Notes: generated from the sequence alone by a model not told the origin. A stretch of DNA of 64,000 bases from Nitrosomonas sp. Is35 (GCF_033063295.1 NZ_JAWJZH010000001.1:2542001-2606000), one strand, 5' to 3'. Positions 9,156-19,143 are shown, counted from the stretch's first letter. Numbers and translations are program-made.

Positions 9156-12100
9156 TTTTCGTCAGAAATTATAAAAGTACTGCCAATTTCGAGTTCGCCG
9201 ATGCCGGTCATTTCCGGCTCGATTAAATCGTAGCGATCGTCCATCTCGATAAAATGCTGCTGGATAGGCGCCACGATACTCCAGGGATATACCGGAACAA
9301 TATCTTTCACTTCCGAATCCTCCGTTTTATCGGCGCTATCAAACAGATCGAAAAAGTCTTCACCCGCCGGGGCAATACGCAGTATCGAAAGATTGGTGAC
9401 ACGGTCGACATAATCGAGGCTCTGAATAAAAGACTCAATTTCATGTTTACTGACCATCCAGCCAAAGTGGCGGGTATATCCCACGGTCTCGTTCCACGGC
9501 GACAGAAAATCCGATATCGCCCGGTTCAACCGTTCCAGATACATACCGGCCAGCAATGCGTTCTTCAGCTTGACCGTGCAGCGCACCTGGATGACTTCGT
9601 ACACTGGGTTAATGATATGCGCGGTCACAAACGGCGGCACATACTGGTTGATAAAATCCTGTATTTCTTCAATCAGGTGGCCATTCAGCAGCGGTTTCTG
9701 CGTGACGCTTTCATTCCGGGCGAGATAAGGCACCACCACAATCAGCACATGACCGGGACTGAAGCGCTGCTTGAACACAAAATCAGGGTTCATGCCGGGA
9801 AAACACTTCACCTTATAGATTTGCGGAAACTGCTCCAGTATCAGCAATTCATAATCGGCTGGCAACAACGCGCGCTTCTTATGCCTCAACCGCTCGCTGA
9901 CGCGGATGCGCAACTGAGCGCGATCTTCCGCCAAACGGCCGCCAAAAGAGGGTTGAATTTGTTTGACGGCGCCTATGCCCGGAATTGATTTGCGCGCACG
10001 CAACACCGCACCGGCAGGCAAGCGGATGGAATTGCCCGGCACGGTATTCTGTTCCAGATACCGGCTGGCTCTTAACGCCTGCGCATGGATTGAATACAAA
10101 CTGCAAAATTTGTCCAGATCGTGATCGGACGACACCCGCAACCAGGATAATCCGGCCGGTAATACGGTATTATCCTGGGAAATATCCGCCGGAATATTCA
10201 ACGTGATAATTCCCGACCGCATGAACCGCTGCGTGGAATCGGATACGATTTCTTTAGCGCTGAGCGGAAACCATTGGTTATCCGCCAGATAAAACCACTG
10301 CATTTCCTTCAGCGAATCAGCTTCTATCGGCAATGAGTTCTCACGCAAATAAAAATAAAGCGTAATCACACCACCGCCGGTCAATCCTTTCAAACCGATC
10401 AGCAAATTCCCGGAGTGGAGAAATTGCGGCAATAAATAATTCGCTTGATCGGCTCGCACAGTGACATTCTTCCACCCCAACGGATGCAAATAGATCATTC
10501 TTTCCCGCAGCGCTGCAACGCAATTGACTTCTTCCTTGCCCATGATCATTTGCGCAGAAGCTTTATAGTTGACTGCGATGGATGTAATCATCGGTGTGTA
10601 CGGCGGATTTGGCACGCGTTTAAGAAACTTGGCATGTTTCTGTTTAGCGTTGAAAGTCAGTACATTAGCCAATGCCGTGGGATAATCGCGATGACCGAAT
10701 GCTGACCCCGGCCCCGTCAGGGTGAATTTGAAGAAACCGCGATGGGTGGAGGGCGTGTAACCAAATTCTGTCAAAGCATTGCGATATTCAACAGGACTCC
10801 AATAGGAAATGACCGGTGCGCACGACAATTTACGGTACGCGCTGACTTCGCTGCCGCCATCCAAACCGGTTTTAATGTGAAACAGGGAATTGACAACCGC
10901 CGCTTTGGCATTCTCCGGCAGCCATTTGCCATTGGACAGTACCGTTGTGCTGACGCGGAAGTCGGTATCGTCGAATGTTTCATAGCCCTGGTAATGGGTT
11001 TTAAAACCGCCGATACCGGCAGGTAAACCGCCCCACTGGATTTCGACGTTGAAATCCGACAATTGCTTTCCGGCTGCTTCCGGGCATCCCACGATCAGAT
11101 ACGAACCAACCTCCGGCAGCGGGCCAAACGGCGCAAACGGCGCGAGCGGGGATAATTGTCCGATGTTATTGTGCAATTGCACCGTGCGGCATCCTTCCAC
11201 CGCGACATCGATGCGGATCCGCTCCAACTCGAGCTTGCTCAGAATCCCATAGGGATATAAGTAGCTCTTGGGATTCAAAACTAATCGCACCACAGGCAAT
11301 CCGGTTTCATAACCCTCACCGTGAATTTTGCAATCGTAGGGAACGACCGCCGGAAAGTTTTCCGGCAGGAAAAAAGTCAGCGTCAGGCTGTTTTCTACTT
11401 GTTGCTGCGCAATGCCTGAATAGGATGGCAGATATTCCGCGATCTCCCGCCATCCGCCTGAGGTCGACAAGCTGATGATGAAAATATCCCGGAATGCTTT
11501 AAAAAAAGCTTGCTGCTCGAGGATCGGCGTTATTTCACCGGCGCTGCCGGACGGTTGCATGGTTGCCGCGATTTTCCGGATCCATTGTTCCAGAGTGATT
11601 CCCGGTCCAGCGGCGTATTTCATGTGAATAGAGACCGTACGGCGTCCTTCTTGCAGCCACAGCGCCTTGCTGGCCAGCGCGAATCCGATGCGGGCATGCT
11701 GCAGCAGAATGGTTTCCTCACCTTCTTTCGGCGCGCCGAATAATGGGTATGCCGGGAGATTTTCGCCGTTCAGCACACTATCGCCGCTTAAAACCGGCAC
11801 GTCGTTCAACCAGCCGCCGGTAGGGATCTGCCGGGTGATCGCACTGGCTCGATCATTCAACACGACCGATTCGTTCAAACCATTTTCGGGAAAATTCAGC
11901 GGATCGCGCTTAAAAAATAACGTATGAATAGCGCTCACCGAGGCATCGTTTATCAGGACATCGTCGTCAGCGGTATAAACAATATCCTGCTTGTTCTCAT
12001 CCTTACCGGCGAGAAATTCCGTTCCTTTCGGTATCAATACGGTGTGATTCTTTTTGTTCGGAACGAGCGCCAAATAAACATGATCGGGTGTGAAACCGCG

Positions 12101-12964
12101 CGGTTGAACCTTGAGCACCTGATCGTAATAAAAATCGACATAATTCAACGTGAAGCGATTAATTTTATTGTGCAGTTTCTGAAACAGCTGCAAGAAGGCA
12201 AGCAGCAATCCCGCGGCGGGTTCGTGATCCTTGCTGGTTAACGAAACGGACAATAATTTTTCCGCACTGCCTTGCACCATCTCAATGGCTTTGACAAACG
12301 CATAGAAACTGGACCGGATCGGAACGGCATCGGCCACATCAACCGTTGCATTGGCGTGACTGAGCGTGGTTTCTTCCGTCACTTGCAACAATGTCATTAA
12401 ATCGCGGGAGAAAATCGTTTCGAGCGTGTGATGCGCGACATGCTCAGCCAAATATTGCCCGAGCACATCGATATCTTTCCTGAGTCCGGTAATAACGCTT
12501 TCCAACACCTTGCGCAATTCGGTACCGATGGCATTTTTTGTCCGCGACAGTAATTGCAGCCACCGGTCCAACAACCTGACCGCAGTATAAGACGACAGCA
12601 TATGCTGGCTGATTTCTCTTGCGGACAATGCACGCAATGCCTTTGCCAATTCATCGTCAGCCGTATTGCTCTGAGCGGCGGCGCCGGTCGCCAGCTTATC
12701 CAGATCAACAGCCAGAATCGTGGCAATGACAACCGTCTCGTCCAGTGAGAAAAAATGCGCCCAGGTTCCGTCTTCCCGGTTATTCAAGTTATAAAACTTC
12801 ATCACTTGCGCATATTCAACCAGCAGCGCCAATAAGGTGTGAAAACGCATATCGGCGACGTTGAAATAATCCCTCTCCAGCGCCGGTAATAATCTTTTCT
12901 CCTGACTCTTACCGTCACTGATGTGCAGATGATATTGTGTTGACCAATCGGTGCGAAGCTTCAT
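9128..12964 (-). CDS. eCIS baseplate protein, Afp11-like (baseplate J/gp6 family)
   Basis: 1278 aa. The size, the location directly after the gp25 gene, and blocks such as LNRFTLNYVDFYYDQVL-type N-terminal helices and a C-terminal RLRHKKRALLPADYELLILEQFPQIYKVKC region match the large eCIS wedge protein Afp11. The C-terminal part is baseplate J-like: it handles PPFVTAHIINPVYEVIQVRC, a domain that dimerises in contractile baseplates. It begins at the ATG 13 bp downstream of the gp25 stop. With the gp25 protein and the Afp12-type protein it should form the hexagonal baseplate that holds the spike until triggering. Confidence 0.88.
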   Translation of the reverse strand: MKLRTDWSTQYHLHISDGKSQEKRLLPALERDYFNVADMRFHTLLALLVEYAQVMKFYNLNNREDGTWAHFFSLDETVVIATILAVDLDKLATGAAAQSNTADDELAKALRALSAREISQHMLSSYTAVRLLDRWLQLLSRTKNAIGTELRKVLESVITGLRKDIDVLGQYLAEHVAHHTLETIFSRDLMTLLQVTEETTLSHANATVDVADAVPIRSSFYAFVKAIEMVQGSAEKLLSVSLTSKDHEPAAGLLLAFLQLFQKLHNKINRFTLNYVDFYYDQVLKVQPRGFTPDHVYLALVPNKKNHTVLIPKGTEFLAGKDENKQDIVYTADDDVLINDASVSAIHTLFFKRDPLNFPENGLNESVVLNDRASAITRQIPTGGWLNDVPVLSGDSVLNGENLPAYPLFGAPKEGEETILLQHARIGFALASKALWLQEGRRTVSIHMKYAAGPGITLEQWIRKIAATMQPSGSAGEITPILEQQAFFKAFRDIFIISLSTSGGWREIAEYLPSYSGIAQQQVENSLTLTFFLPENFPAVVPYDCKIHGEGYETGLPVVRLVLNPKSYLYPYGILSKLELERIRIDVAVEGCRTVQLHNNIGQLSPLAPFAPFGPLPEVGSYLIVGCPEAAGKQLSDFNVEIQWGGLPAGIGGFKTHYQGYETFDDTDFRVSTTVLSNGKWLPENAKAAVVNSLFHIKTGLDGGSEVSAYRKLSCAPVISYWSPVEYRNALTEFGYTPSTHRGFFKFTLTGPGSAFGHRDYPTALANVLTFNAKQKHAKFLKRVPNPPYTPMITSIAVNYKASAQMIMGKEEVNCVAALRERMIYLHPLGWKNVTVRADQANYLLPQFLHSGNLLIGLKGLTGGGVITLYFYLRENSLPIEADSLKEMQWFYLADNQWFPLSAKEIVSDSTQRFMRSGIITLNIPADISQDNTVLPAGLSWLRVSSDHDLDKFCSLYSIHAQALRASRYLEQNTVPGNSIRLPAGAVLRARKSIPGIGAVKQIQPSFGGRLAEDRAQLRIRVSERLRHKKRALLPADYELLILEQFPQIYKVKCFPGMNPDFVFKQRFSPGHVLIVVVPYLARNESVTQKPLLNGHLIEEIQDFINQYVPPFVTAHIINPVYEVIQVRCTVKLKNALLAGMYLERLNRAISDFLSPWNETVGYTRHFGWMVSKHEIESFIQSLDYVDRVTNLSILRIAPAGEDFFDLFDSADKTEDSEVKDIVPVYPWSIVAPIQQHFIEMDDRYDLIEPEMTGIGELEIGSTFIISDEKWREKIEKH

Positions 12965-12977
12965 TCACCCAGAAACC

Positions 12978-13400
12978 CTATAATTTAACATTCGTGCCTT
13001 CAGTGAAATAAAACGGGTACACGATATTGTGGCGGTTATTTGTGGTCCGCACGATGTAGGTGATATCAATCTTGATCAAGCCATTCAAGATATCTTCCGG
13101 GTTACCGGAATCCACCCGGATATTTTCCACCACAACGCGAGGTTCAAAAAAAAGAATCGCGCGCTTGATCAGGTCAACCATGACCGTGACCGCCGTCTCA
13201 TTGATCTCTTCAAAGACCTGACTTTTTAAACCACAGCCGTACGTGGGTTGCATCACGCGCTCACCGGGATTGGTCGACAGAAGGATATACAGACTTTCAT
13301 GGATATCCTCTTCAGCCGACACCGTGCGCATTGATCCATATTGCCCGAACTCGGGCGGAAATCCCCAGCCGGTACCCAGAAAAGATTTATCGGTACTCAT
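12978..13400 (-). CDS. eCIS baseplate wedge protein, gp25/Afp9 family
   Basis: 140 aa, normal family length. It contains GTGWGFPPEF near the N-terminus, NPGERVMQPTYGCGL in the middle and the conserved EPR motif in ILFFEPRV. In T4 gp25 and relatives this region augments the sheath handshake sheet and nucleates sheath assembly. It lies 15 bp after the PAAR gene's stop. High confidence from the EPR motif and gene order. Confidence 0.93.
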   Translation of the reverse strand: MSTDKSFLGTGWGFPPEFGQYGSMRTVSAEEDIHESLYILLSTNPGERVMQPTYGCGLKSQVFEEINETAVTVMVDLIKRAILFFEPRVVVENIRVDSGNPEDILNGLIKIDITYIVRTTNNRHNIVYPFYFTEGTNVKL

Positions 13401-13415
13401 CGTCTCGTTTCCCTG

Positions 13416-13715
13416 TCAACCGCCGATCATCACCGTCGGAAAACCCAGCACGATGGTACCGCCGTGCGCCGTTGTGTCGCCCATCCGGGCAGCCGGACGG
13501 TTGCTGATCATGACCGTCGCCGAGCCTTTCACAATACTGTCGGGCGGGCCGACGCAGACGCACATATCCCCTACCACGGCGGCCGGCATATTGCCGATCA
13601 ATACAGTGGGCACGCAAGGACCGCTGATCGGGCCGCCCACATGAGGAATCGGCGGCACGCCCGGTGTTTGCATCGGGCAAGTATGCATATCGGTGATACG
13701 CGCGGCTGGGGGCAT
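13416..13715 (-). CDS. PAAR-domain spike tip protein (Afp10-like)
   Basis: 99 aa from the preferred ATG at 13715, which is preceded by AAAGGAA at proper spacing; a longer frame to 13757 lacks such a site. It begins MPPAARITDMHTCP and carries repeated glycine-rich turns with HVGGP, C-V/P and MGDTTAHGGTI, the metal-binding PAAR layout (His and Cys ligands visible). PAAR proteins cap the VgrG spike and can attach effectors. The gene sits 49 bp downstream of the spike gene, consistent with a matched pair. Confidence 0.92.
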   Translation of the reverse strand: MPPAARITDMHTCPMQTPGVPPIPHVGGPISGPCVPTVLIGNMPAAVVGDMCVCVGPPDSIVKGSATVMISNRPAARMGDTTAHGGTIVLGFPTVMIGG

Positions 13716-13763
13716 CGTTAAATTCCTTTCAAAACAATTGCAATCCTGAGCATTCAATACAGC

Positions 13764-15554
13764 TTAATTGATCATCACAATAGCGCCTTTTACCGTGGTC
13801 TGGCCGCTGGCCGACAGCTCGGCGGTAGCGTTGCCTTTGGCGCTGAAACCGACGTTGGCTTGATGATTGATATTCAGTCCTTGATTCTTGATATCCGCTT
13901 TCGCCGTCAATTCGATATTGCTCACCGCGTCGATGGTTACCTTGCCCTTGGCGCTGATCTTGATGTCTTTCGGGCTGTCGATAGTAATGCCACTGGAATT
14001 GAGCTCGATTTTGTTGGAATTCTGGTCTTGCAGCAGAATCGATTTCTGATCGTCACTGATGACGATTTTGTTATTGCCGGGTGTGGTTACGGTGATCACC
14101 TTCTTGTCGTCGTCGAATTCCAGCTTCAGCTTACTGCGCGTCACCACGGCTTTGGTGAAATTATCGGCGGTCAATTCGTAAGGCATTTTTTGTTTGCTGC
14201 TGTACAAACTGCCGAGAATGACCGGATGCGAAGGATCGTCGTTGAAGTATCCCAGCACCACTTCGTCGCCGATCTCCGGAATGAAGAAAGCGCCAATACC
14301 GCTGGAACCGTAGAAACTGGCCAACCGCGCCCACACGCCATCGGTCTCTGCCTGCAAAACCGGCACGGATACCTGAATCTTATATTGCCCTTCCGGATCG
14401 GCATCGAGCTTTTTCACCACACCGATGTGCAAACCGTTAACTCCGGGCACCCAGCCCGAAGCAAGCGGCGCCTCGGTTTTATACTGCTCGGCGAACCACT
14501 GCGGCGATAGGCCGAACTCAATTTCCGTCACCCAATTGCCCTGCCTGATGTCATGTTTCACCGCCGTCACCAGCACTTTGCCGTTAAAGCGGTTACCCAC
14601 GCCTTTCAATTCAACCAGAGTACCAAGCTTCACTTTGGCGCTCCCTTGAAACGCCGCGTAACCTCGGATACGCGCCAGACCGGACTTGATTTGCTGCCCC
14701 TTAGCCCAGTCGGTCAGCACGGCATTTTCCAGCGGCGCATCGGTTTGCAAGCGGTAATAATCCGGCGCGATCACACTCGCCAAATCCGCAGCCGCCAGAT
14801 TACCCTGACCGGTTAACTGTTCGGGACTCGCCTGCGCTTCTTGCACGGCTTGGCTCGCTGGATCCCAGGCAATGCCTTTCACCACGGAAAATTGCGCAGC
14901 AGCATCGACATCCGCGCTGAACGCCATCAAATCGATACCGTACGTCAGGGTCAGAACCGCTTCACCATCAACCTGCGGCGCTTTGACCGTTACTTTTCCG
15001 GCATCGATCGTCACCAGAAAACCATTAACTTCCGCCCGCATCAGCAAATAATCCCAGTCGCTGCAATAGTACTGCACCAGTTCCTTATAACTCACCGTCG
15101 TATCCGTCACATCGGAACTCAGTCCGCTGTGCGCGCCGATCAGCTTACTGATGATGTCGCTATCCTTCGAATCGACAAAATTGGCGTTCTTGCGGCCCAC
15201 CGTCATGGCGACCGAGCTGTCCTTACACTGCACGATCAGCCGGGAAAAATTATCGCCGTCCATTTTTATGCCATGCTTGACAACAATACCTTTGAACACA
15301 ATGCTCGTCTGATTGGCATAACCGGCATTGATCGTGATCACCGCGCCGGGTTTAAAATCATTCGCATCACTGACCGGAAATTTGTTGTTCGGCATATCCC
15401 CGTCCAGTAAAACGATCTTGGCGCTGGGAATTTTATTGACCCCGTACATGATTTCGATCGAAACGACCTGAATAGTATCGGCTATGGCATTGCCATCGCT
15501 CAAAATGGTCACCGATACGACACCCGTGCTGCCCGTTAATGGGGAATCTGCCAT
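13764..15554 (-). CDS. VgrG-like spike protein (Afp8-like)
   Basis: 596 aa. The N-terminal half (about 1-340) is the gp27/GPD-like hub with KGIVVKHGIKMDGD and VEIEFGLSP-type strands. An OB-fold gp5 domain follows at about 370-455, recognised by GVWARLASFYGSSG and PEIGDEVVLGYFNDDPSHPVILG. From about 480 to the end is a triple-stranded beta-helix needle of alternating residues (KISAKGKVTIDAVSN and similar). No lysozyme domain or C-terminal toxin extension is present, as usual for eCIS spikes. It lies 8 bp after the LysM gene. Confidence 0.95.
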   Translation of the reverse strand: MADSPLTGSTGVVSVTILSDGNAIADTIQVVSIEIMYGVNKIPSAKIVLLDGDMPNNKFPVSDANDFKPGAVITINAGYANQTSIVFKGIVVKHGIKMDGDNFSRLIVQCKDSSVAMTVGRKNANFVDSKDSDIISKLIGAHSGLSSDVTDTTVSYKELVQYYCSDWDYLLMRAEVNGFLVTIDAGKVTVKAPQVDGEAVLTLTYGIDLMAFSADVDAAAQFSVVKGIAWDPASQAVQEAQASPEQLTGQGNLAAADLASVIAPDYYRLQTDAPLENAVLTDWAKGQQIKSGLARIRGYAAFQGSAKVKLGTLVELKGVGNRFNGKVLVTAVKHDIRQGNWVTEIEFGLSPQWFAEQYKTEAPLASGWVPGVNGLHIGVVKKLDADPEGQYKIQVSVPVLQAETDGVWARLASFYGSSGIGAFFIPEIGDEVVLGYFNDDPSHPVILGSLYSSKQKMPYELTADNFTKAVVTRSKLKLEFDDDKKVITVTTPGNNKIVISDDQKSILLQDQNSNKIELNSSGITIDSPKDIKISAKGKVTIDAVSNIELTAKADIKNQGLNINHQANVGFSAKGNATAELSASGQTTVKGAIVMIN

Positions 15555-15562
15555 AAGTAAAC

Positions 15563-16264
15563 CTAGCTTAATGGAGGGAACTGAAGCTTAGTTCCGGGTT
15601 TAAGATCACGAAAATCCGTCAGACGATTAATCTTTGCAACATCGATATAGTAGTTACAGTCCTGATAAACCCGGTAACACAGCAGCGGCAAAGTATCTCC
15701 GGCTTTCACCTCGATCAAGTGCGTCAAATCCGGAGACTCTTGCGCGGCTTCCCTGGATATTTCCTCTTTGCTCTGATATTCGACAAAGGCCAGTGTGACT
15801 TTGGCGCGCAATGGCACGCCGCTGGGTTTGAACAAGGTATAGTCAAATTTCAGTGACTCCACCCGTCCGTAGAAAAGCAACTCGCCCCACTTCACCTGCA
15901 CAATCGGCGCTTCGTGCTTAGTCCCTCGGTAGCGATACACAACGTCTTTCAATAATTCAATCTGTTCCTTGACCGGAACCGGATCGCTGACGACCGAGAG
16001 CGGATTGGCCGAGACAGCCCCAGTGGCATCCAGTATTAATTCCTTGAGAACAAATTTTTCCGGGTGGCTTGCATCGTACTTGGTTTCAGTTCCCGGTTGC
16101 CCCAGCACTTTGTTTTTTGAATAGCTCAGCTTGAACGTTTGCTCGTAACCGGCGGGATTGATCATGGCTTCAAATTTTTTCAGCGAGCCATCGACGCTTA
16201 TTTTGCCGTTATTCACAGCGCAGGGCGAAATCGTCAACAGCGCTTTGGCGCCGCCCAGCGACAT
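15563..16264 (-). CDS. LysM-domain baseplate/hub protein (Afp7-like)
   Basis: 233 aa. The C-terminal ~50 residues form a LysM fold (HLIEVKAGDTLPLLCYRVY, then KINRLTDFRDLKPGTKLQFP). The N-terminal ~180 residues carry the Afp7-type domain with FEAMINPAGYEQTF and LLFYGRVESLKFDYTLF. In Afp/PVC the homologue joins the spike hub to the tube. Its ATG immediately follows the stop of the 54-aa gene. Confidence 0.92.
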   Translation of the reverse strand: MSLGGAKALLTISPCAVNNGKISVDGSLKKFEAMINPAGYEQTFKLSYSKNKVLGQPGTETKYDASHPEKFVLKELILDATGAVSANPLSVVSDPVPVKEQIELLKDVVYRYRGTKHEAPIVQVKWGELLFYGRVESLKFDYTLFKPSGVPLRAKVTLAFVEYQSKEEISREAAQESPDLTHLIEVKAGDTLPLLCYRVYQDCNYYIDVAKINRLTDFRDLKPGTKLQFPPLS

Positions 16265-16429
16265 TTAGCGTTCCCCCTGTTCGCGCAAAAAATCCGCGAT
16301 CATGCGGCGGCATTCCGCCAGCACTTCTTCTTTCAGCAACCGGTGCTCTTCGGATAAGTCGAGATCCTCGTTCCCGGTGCGCTGCACGATATTAGACTTG
16401 ATCAGCAGTTGTTTAATCTCTATCGCCAT
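16265..16429 (-). CDS. DUF5908-type small eCIS protein (Afp6-like)
   Basis: 54 aa from the ATG at 16429 to the TAA at 16265. It starts MAIEIKQLLIKSNIV and ends with a charged helix (EECR-type RRMIADFLREQGER). Small proteins with an N-terminal I-E-I-x-[EQ]-L-x-I-[KR] strand and a charged C-terminal helix occur at this position in many eCIS loci (DUF5908). It lies between the second tube gene and the LysM gene, touching the latter. Function is unknown; a role in baseplate assembly is inferred from synteny only. Confidence 0.8.
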   Translation of the reverse strand: MAIEIKQLLIKSNIVQRTGNEDLDLSEEHRLLKEEVLAECRRMIADFLREQGER

Positions 16430-16447
16430 GGGGTATGCTTACGCCTG

Positions 16448-16918
16448 CTAGATAATGCGCATGGAAACGGTATAACTCAGAATGATCTTTTCGATGGCGA
16501 CTTCGTTTTTGGTGGAGCCGAAGCTTTCGACTTCCCATTTCAACGGGTAAGCCGAATCGAAAGACCAACCACGAATCGGCATTTTGTCCTCATTCATCAG
16601 ATACACCAGAACAGGCAAGGGCTTAATCGCCAAATTAAAACCGGATTCGAGCGTCGATTTGCACCACACCACCAACGGCGAAGCCAATGGCGCAATGCCG
16701 CGCTTCAAGGATAAATTGGGATGCTTAATGCCTTTCGGCAGCTGCCGCACGAACCGGTTTTCACCGCCTTCGACAACCGACTCCACTTCCATTTCCGTTT
16801 CGATTCCGGACACTTCCTGGAAAGAAGTATCGGCCGACAATCCGGCCGGTGGCCCGATCACGACCTTAAAATAGAAAGCAGAGGGTGGATAAACATTTCC
16901 GGATAATGAAATATTCAT
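16448..16918 (-). CDS. eCIS inner tube protein 2 (Afp5-like)
   Basis: 156 aa of the T4 gp19/phage tail tube family. Diagnostic parts are SAFYFKVVIG, DTSFQEVSGIETEMEVE and the C-terminal NEVAIEKIILSY. It differs clearly from the other tube protein at 16952-17410, so the pair mirrors the Afp1/Afp5 division. In that scheme the Afp5-type protein forms the ring next to the spike (inference from family and gene order: it is the tube gene nearer to the spike genes). Confidence 0.9.
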   Translation of the reverse strand: MNISLSGNVYPPSAFYFKVVIGPPAGLSADTSFQEVSGIETEMEVESVVEGGENRFVRQLPKGIKHPNLSLKRGIAPLASPLVVWCKSTLESGFNLAIKPLPVLVYLMNEDKMPIRGWSFDSAYPLKWEVESFGSTKNEVAIEKIILSYTVSMRII

Positions 16919-16951
16919 GAGTCACCCATCTGCTGGCAAGATTTAAAAACA

Positions 16952-17410
16952 CTAACTGTTGGCGATCGTCAGGCCTTCATGCACGATTTCGATGGATTCT
17001 ATCGCCACTTCGTTGCCTTCCGATTTTAAATCGGTGCCGGTAATCTTGGTCGGCCAGGCGTTAGTGAGTGTCCACACCATCGTCGCCTTGCCGCCTTCAT
17101 CCAGCAAACTGATGGTGACCGGCAAGCGCTTGATGGTATTCATCTTGATCTGTTTAAACCAATCCCAGAATTTGTTATCGCCTTTGAAAACGCCTTTCTT
17201 CATGGTGATATTGCCGACTTTCTTCATCCCCGGCATCTTGATCACGGAGAATTCCGGGCTATCGCCATGGCGGTATTTGATCTCTTCCGATTGGATATCC
17301 AGACCGCTGACCTCCTGAAACCGCATGACTTGAGAATCCCACTTAACCTGAAAATAAAACTTTGGCATAGGCCAAACTGTCGTCGACTGAGCTGATCCAT
17401 CATCTGCCAT
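16952..17410 (-). CDS. eCIS inner tube protein 1 (Afp1-like)
   Basis: 152 aa, tail tube family: WPMPKFYFQVKWDSQVMRFQ begins the fold (motif quoted in part), followed by EVSGLDIQSEEIKYRHG, WDWFKQIKMNTIKR and C-terminal NEVAIESIEIVHEG. This should be the main tube subunit, polymerised inside the sheath and ejected on firing. It lies 33 bp upstream of the second tube gene and 77 bp downstream of the sheath gene. Confidence 0.93.
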   Translation of the reverse strand: MADDGSAQSTTVWPMPKFYFQVKWDSQVMRFQEVSGLDIQSEEIKYRHGDSPEFSVIKMPGMKKVGNITMKKGVFKGDNKFWDWFKQIKMNTIKRLPVTISLLDEGGKATMVWTLTNAWPTKITGTDLKSEGNEVAIESIEIVHEGLTIANS

Positions 17411-17487
17411 AATGCACTCCCAATTTTATGATTAAGAAATAAACGTTGTTTTTGTCAATTGCACCGATTAACGCGCTGACTTTCCGA

Positions 17488-19140
17488 TTAAGATTTCTGC
17501 ATTTGCTGCTGGAAGGTAATTTCAATGAACTCTGCCGGGCGGCTCAATGCAACCAGCACGGTTACTTTCAACATACCGTCCAGAATATCCTGCGGCGTCA
17601 TGGTTTCACCCAGGCCGACAAACACGCCGAAGGCATCTTCCGGTGTTGCACCGGCCAAACCGCCGCGCTTCCAGATACTGGTCAGGAAGTTACTGATCAT
17701 GCTTTTAATCGTTACCCAGGTGCTGGAGACATTGGGTTCGAATACATACGCTTTGGTCGCCAGTTTAATGGACTCTTCCAGCATGATCATGGTACGGCGC
17801 ACGTTGATATAGCGCCAATCCAGGCTGTTGCCATCGAGCGTGCGGGCGCCCCAAACCAAGGTGCCTTCGCCGATGAACGTCCGGATCGCATTGATCGATT
17901 TACCTGCGGTTGTGACGTTCAAGTCTTCCTGTTGCGCATTGGTGATCTCAACGGCGGGTGAAATGACCGCGTTCAGGCTGACATTGGCAGGTGCTTTCCA
18001 CACCCCGCGTGAATTGTCGACCATGGTATAAACACCGGCCATGCCCGCGCTGGGCGGCAGCAGATTGAGCTTGAGTTTGATGCTGTCGATGATGCTTTTG
18101 TACAGCGGGCAAACGGCTGTCAGAATTTTGTGCAGATCTTCATCGGTCGACATCTCTGCATTGCTACTTTTTAACTTTGCTTGCAGATCAGTAATTTCTT
18201 TTTTTCTGGCCGCATCCAATTTATCATTAGCCAAATCAGCGCGTGCTCCTATTTCCGTGATCTTGTCAGCAATCTCCGTTTTTTTCTTGCTATCCACTGC
18301 GCTAGTGTTTAACTCGGCGCGCAACACTTCCCTTAATTTATCCAAATTGGAAACATTGGCAAAGCTCAGATCACTGGTCTGAACAATGGAAGTATTAAGC
18401 CAAGGATAATAGGCCGCGGCGAAATCCAAGCTGTTCGTCCCAAGGTCATTCCTGAACTTCGCGATGCATCCACTATCCTGTGCTTCCTTATAGCCATCAA
18501 AAACATCCAATATGGCAAAACGATTTTTCATCACTTGTCCGCAGTGACTCAAGGCTGCCTGTTGCAGCCCGATACAATCGGGCTCAGCCAGTGACATCGC
18601 ATCAGGAATCACCACCATCGTCGGTTCTTGTTCTTTCAACAAAACATCGATCCCCGCTTTCAGCTTCGGTTGCACGATAGCATCAGCATAGCTGCCAACC
18701 GAAATCACATAGCAAGCACCGCCGCCATTTTGGAAAAACAACATCATACTGTGATACAAAAAATAGCGGGAACCCTGGAGCCCCAGCGTATATTCCTTAC
18801 CATCATTTGAGAAATCAGATTCAACGGCAGCTGCCGGTACAGTATTTTTCTTATCACCTTTATCGGGAGCCGCTTCAGCATCAGCATCTTTTTTCTCAGC
18901 TGTATCGGGAGGCGCCACATCGGAAATTTGATATTGCGCTTTAGGCGATCCGCCAAAGAAGCTGATAAATTCCGACATGGATGAAATACGCCATGCCTTA
19001 TTTAATAGCGATTTTCCTTTGTTATTGGCTTTCTCCGTATAACCGATAAATGCCGGTACTGCGGTTGCCACTTCCACGACAGAATTCGGAAACGCGCTCT
19101 TTTCAACAATGTAAACACCCGGTGTCTTATATTGCCCCAT
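17488..19140 (-). CDS. eCIS contractile sheath protein (Afp2-4 family)
   Basis: About 550 aa. The N-terminus MGQYKTPGVYIVEKSAFPNS is the classic sheath opening. The C-terminal 170 residues, with GEGTLVWGARTL, WRYINVRRTMIMLEESI and PAEFIEITFQQ, form the conserved sheath core. Residues about 255-345 are an unusually charged, coiled-coil-like insert (KKKTEIADKITEIGARAD) that would lie in the variable outer domain. Two ATGs are adjacent; the second (19140) is favoured because AGGAG lies 6 nt upstream of it. This is the only sheath gene in the window, whereas Afp has three. It heads the structural block, with a 191-bp gap upstream that probably holds its promoter. Confidence 0.95.
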   Translation of the reverse strand: MGQYKTPGVYIVEKSAFPNSVVEVATAVPAFIGYTEKANNKGKSLLNKAWRISSMSEFISFFGGSPKAQYQISDVAPPDTAEKKDADAEAAPDKGDKKNTVPAAAVESDFSNDGKEYTLGLQGSRYFLYHSMMLFFQNGGGACYVISVGSYADAIVQPKLKAGIDVLLKEQEPTMVVIPDAMSLAEPDCIGLQQAALSHCGQVMKNRFAILDVFDGYKEAQDSGCIAKFRNDLGTNSLDFAAAYYPWLNTSIVQTSDLSFANVSNLDKLREVLRAELNTSAVDSKKKTEIADKITEIGARADLANDKLDAARKKEITDLQAKLKSSNAEMSTDEDLHKILTAVCPLYKSIIDSIKLKLNLLPPSAGMAGVYTMVDNSRGVWKAPANVSLNAVISPAVEITNAQQEDLNVTTAGKSINAIRTFIGEGTLVWGARTLDGNSLDWRYINVRRTMIMLEESIKLATKAYVFEPNVSSTWVTIKSMISNFLTSIWKRGGLAGATPEDAFGVFVGLGETMTPQDILDGMLKVTVLVALSRPAEFIEITFQQQMQKS

Positions 19141-19143
19141 CAT

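Noticed and set aside
13716..13757. Longer N-terminus for the PAAR protein
   Set aside because: The added residues do not fit the PAAR fold, and the ATG at 13715 has the good ribosome site.
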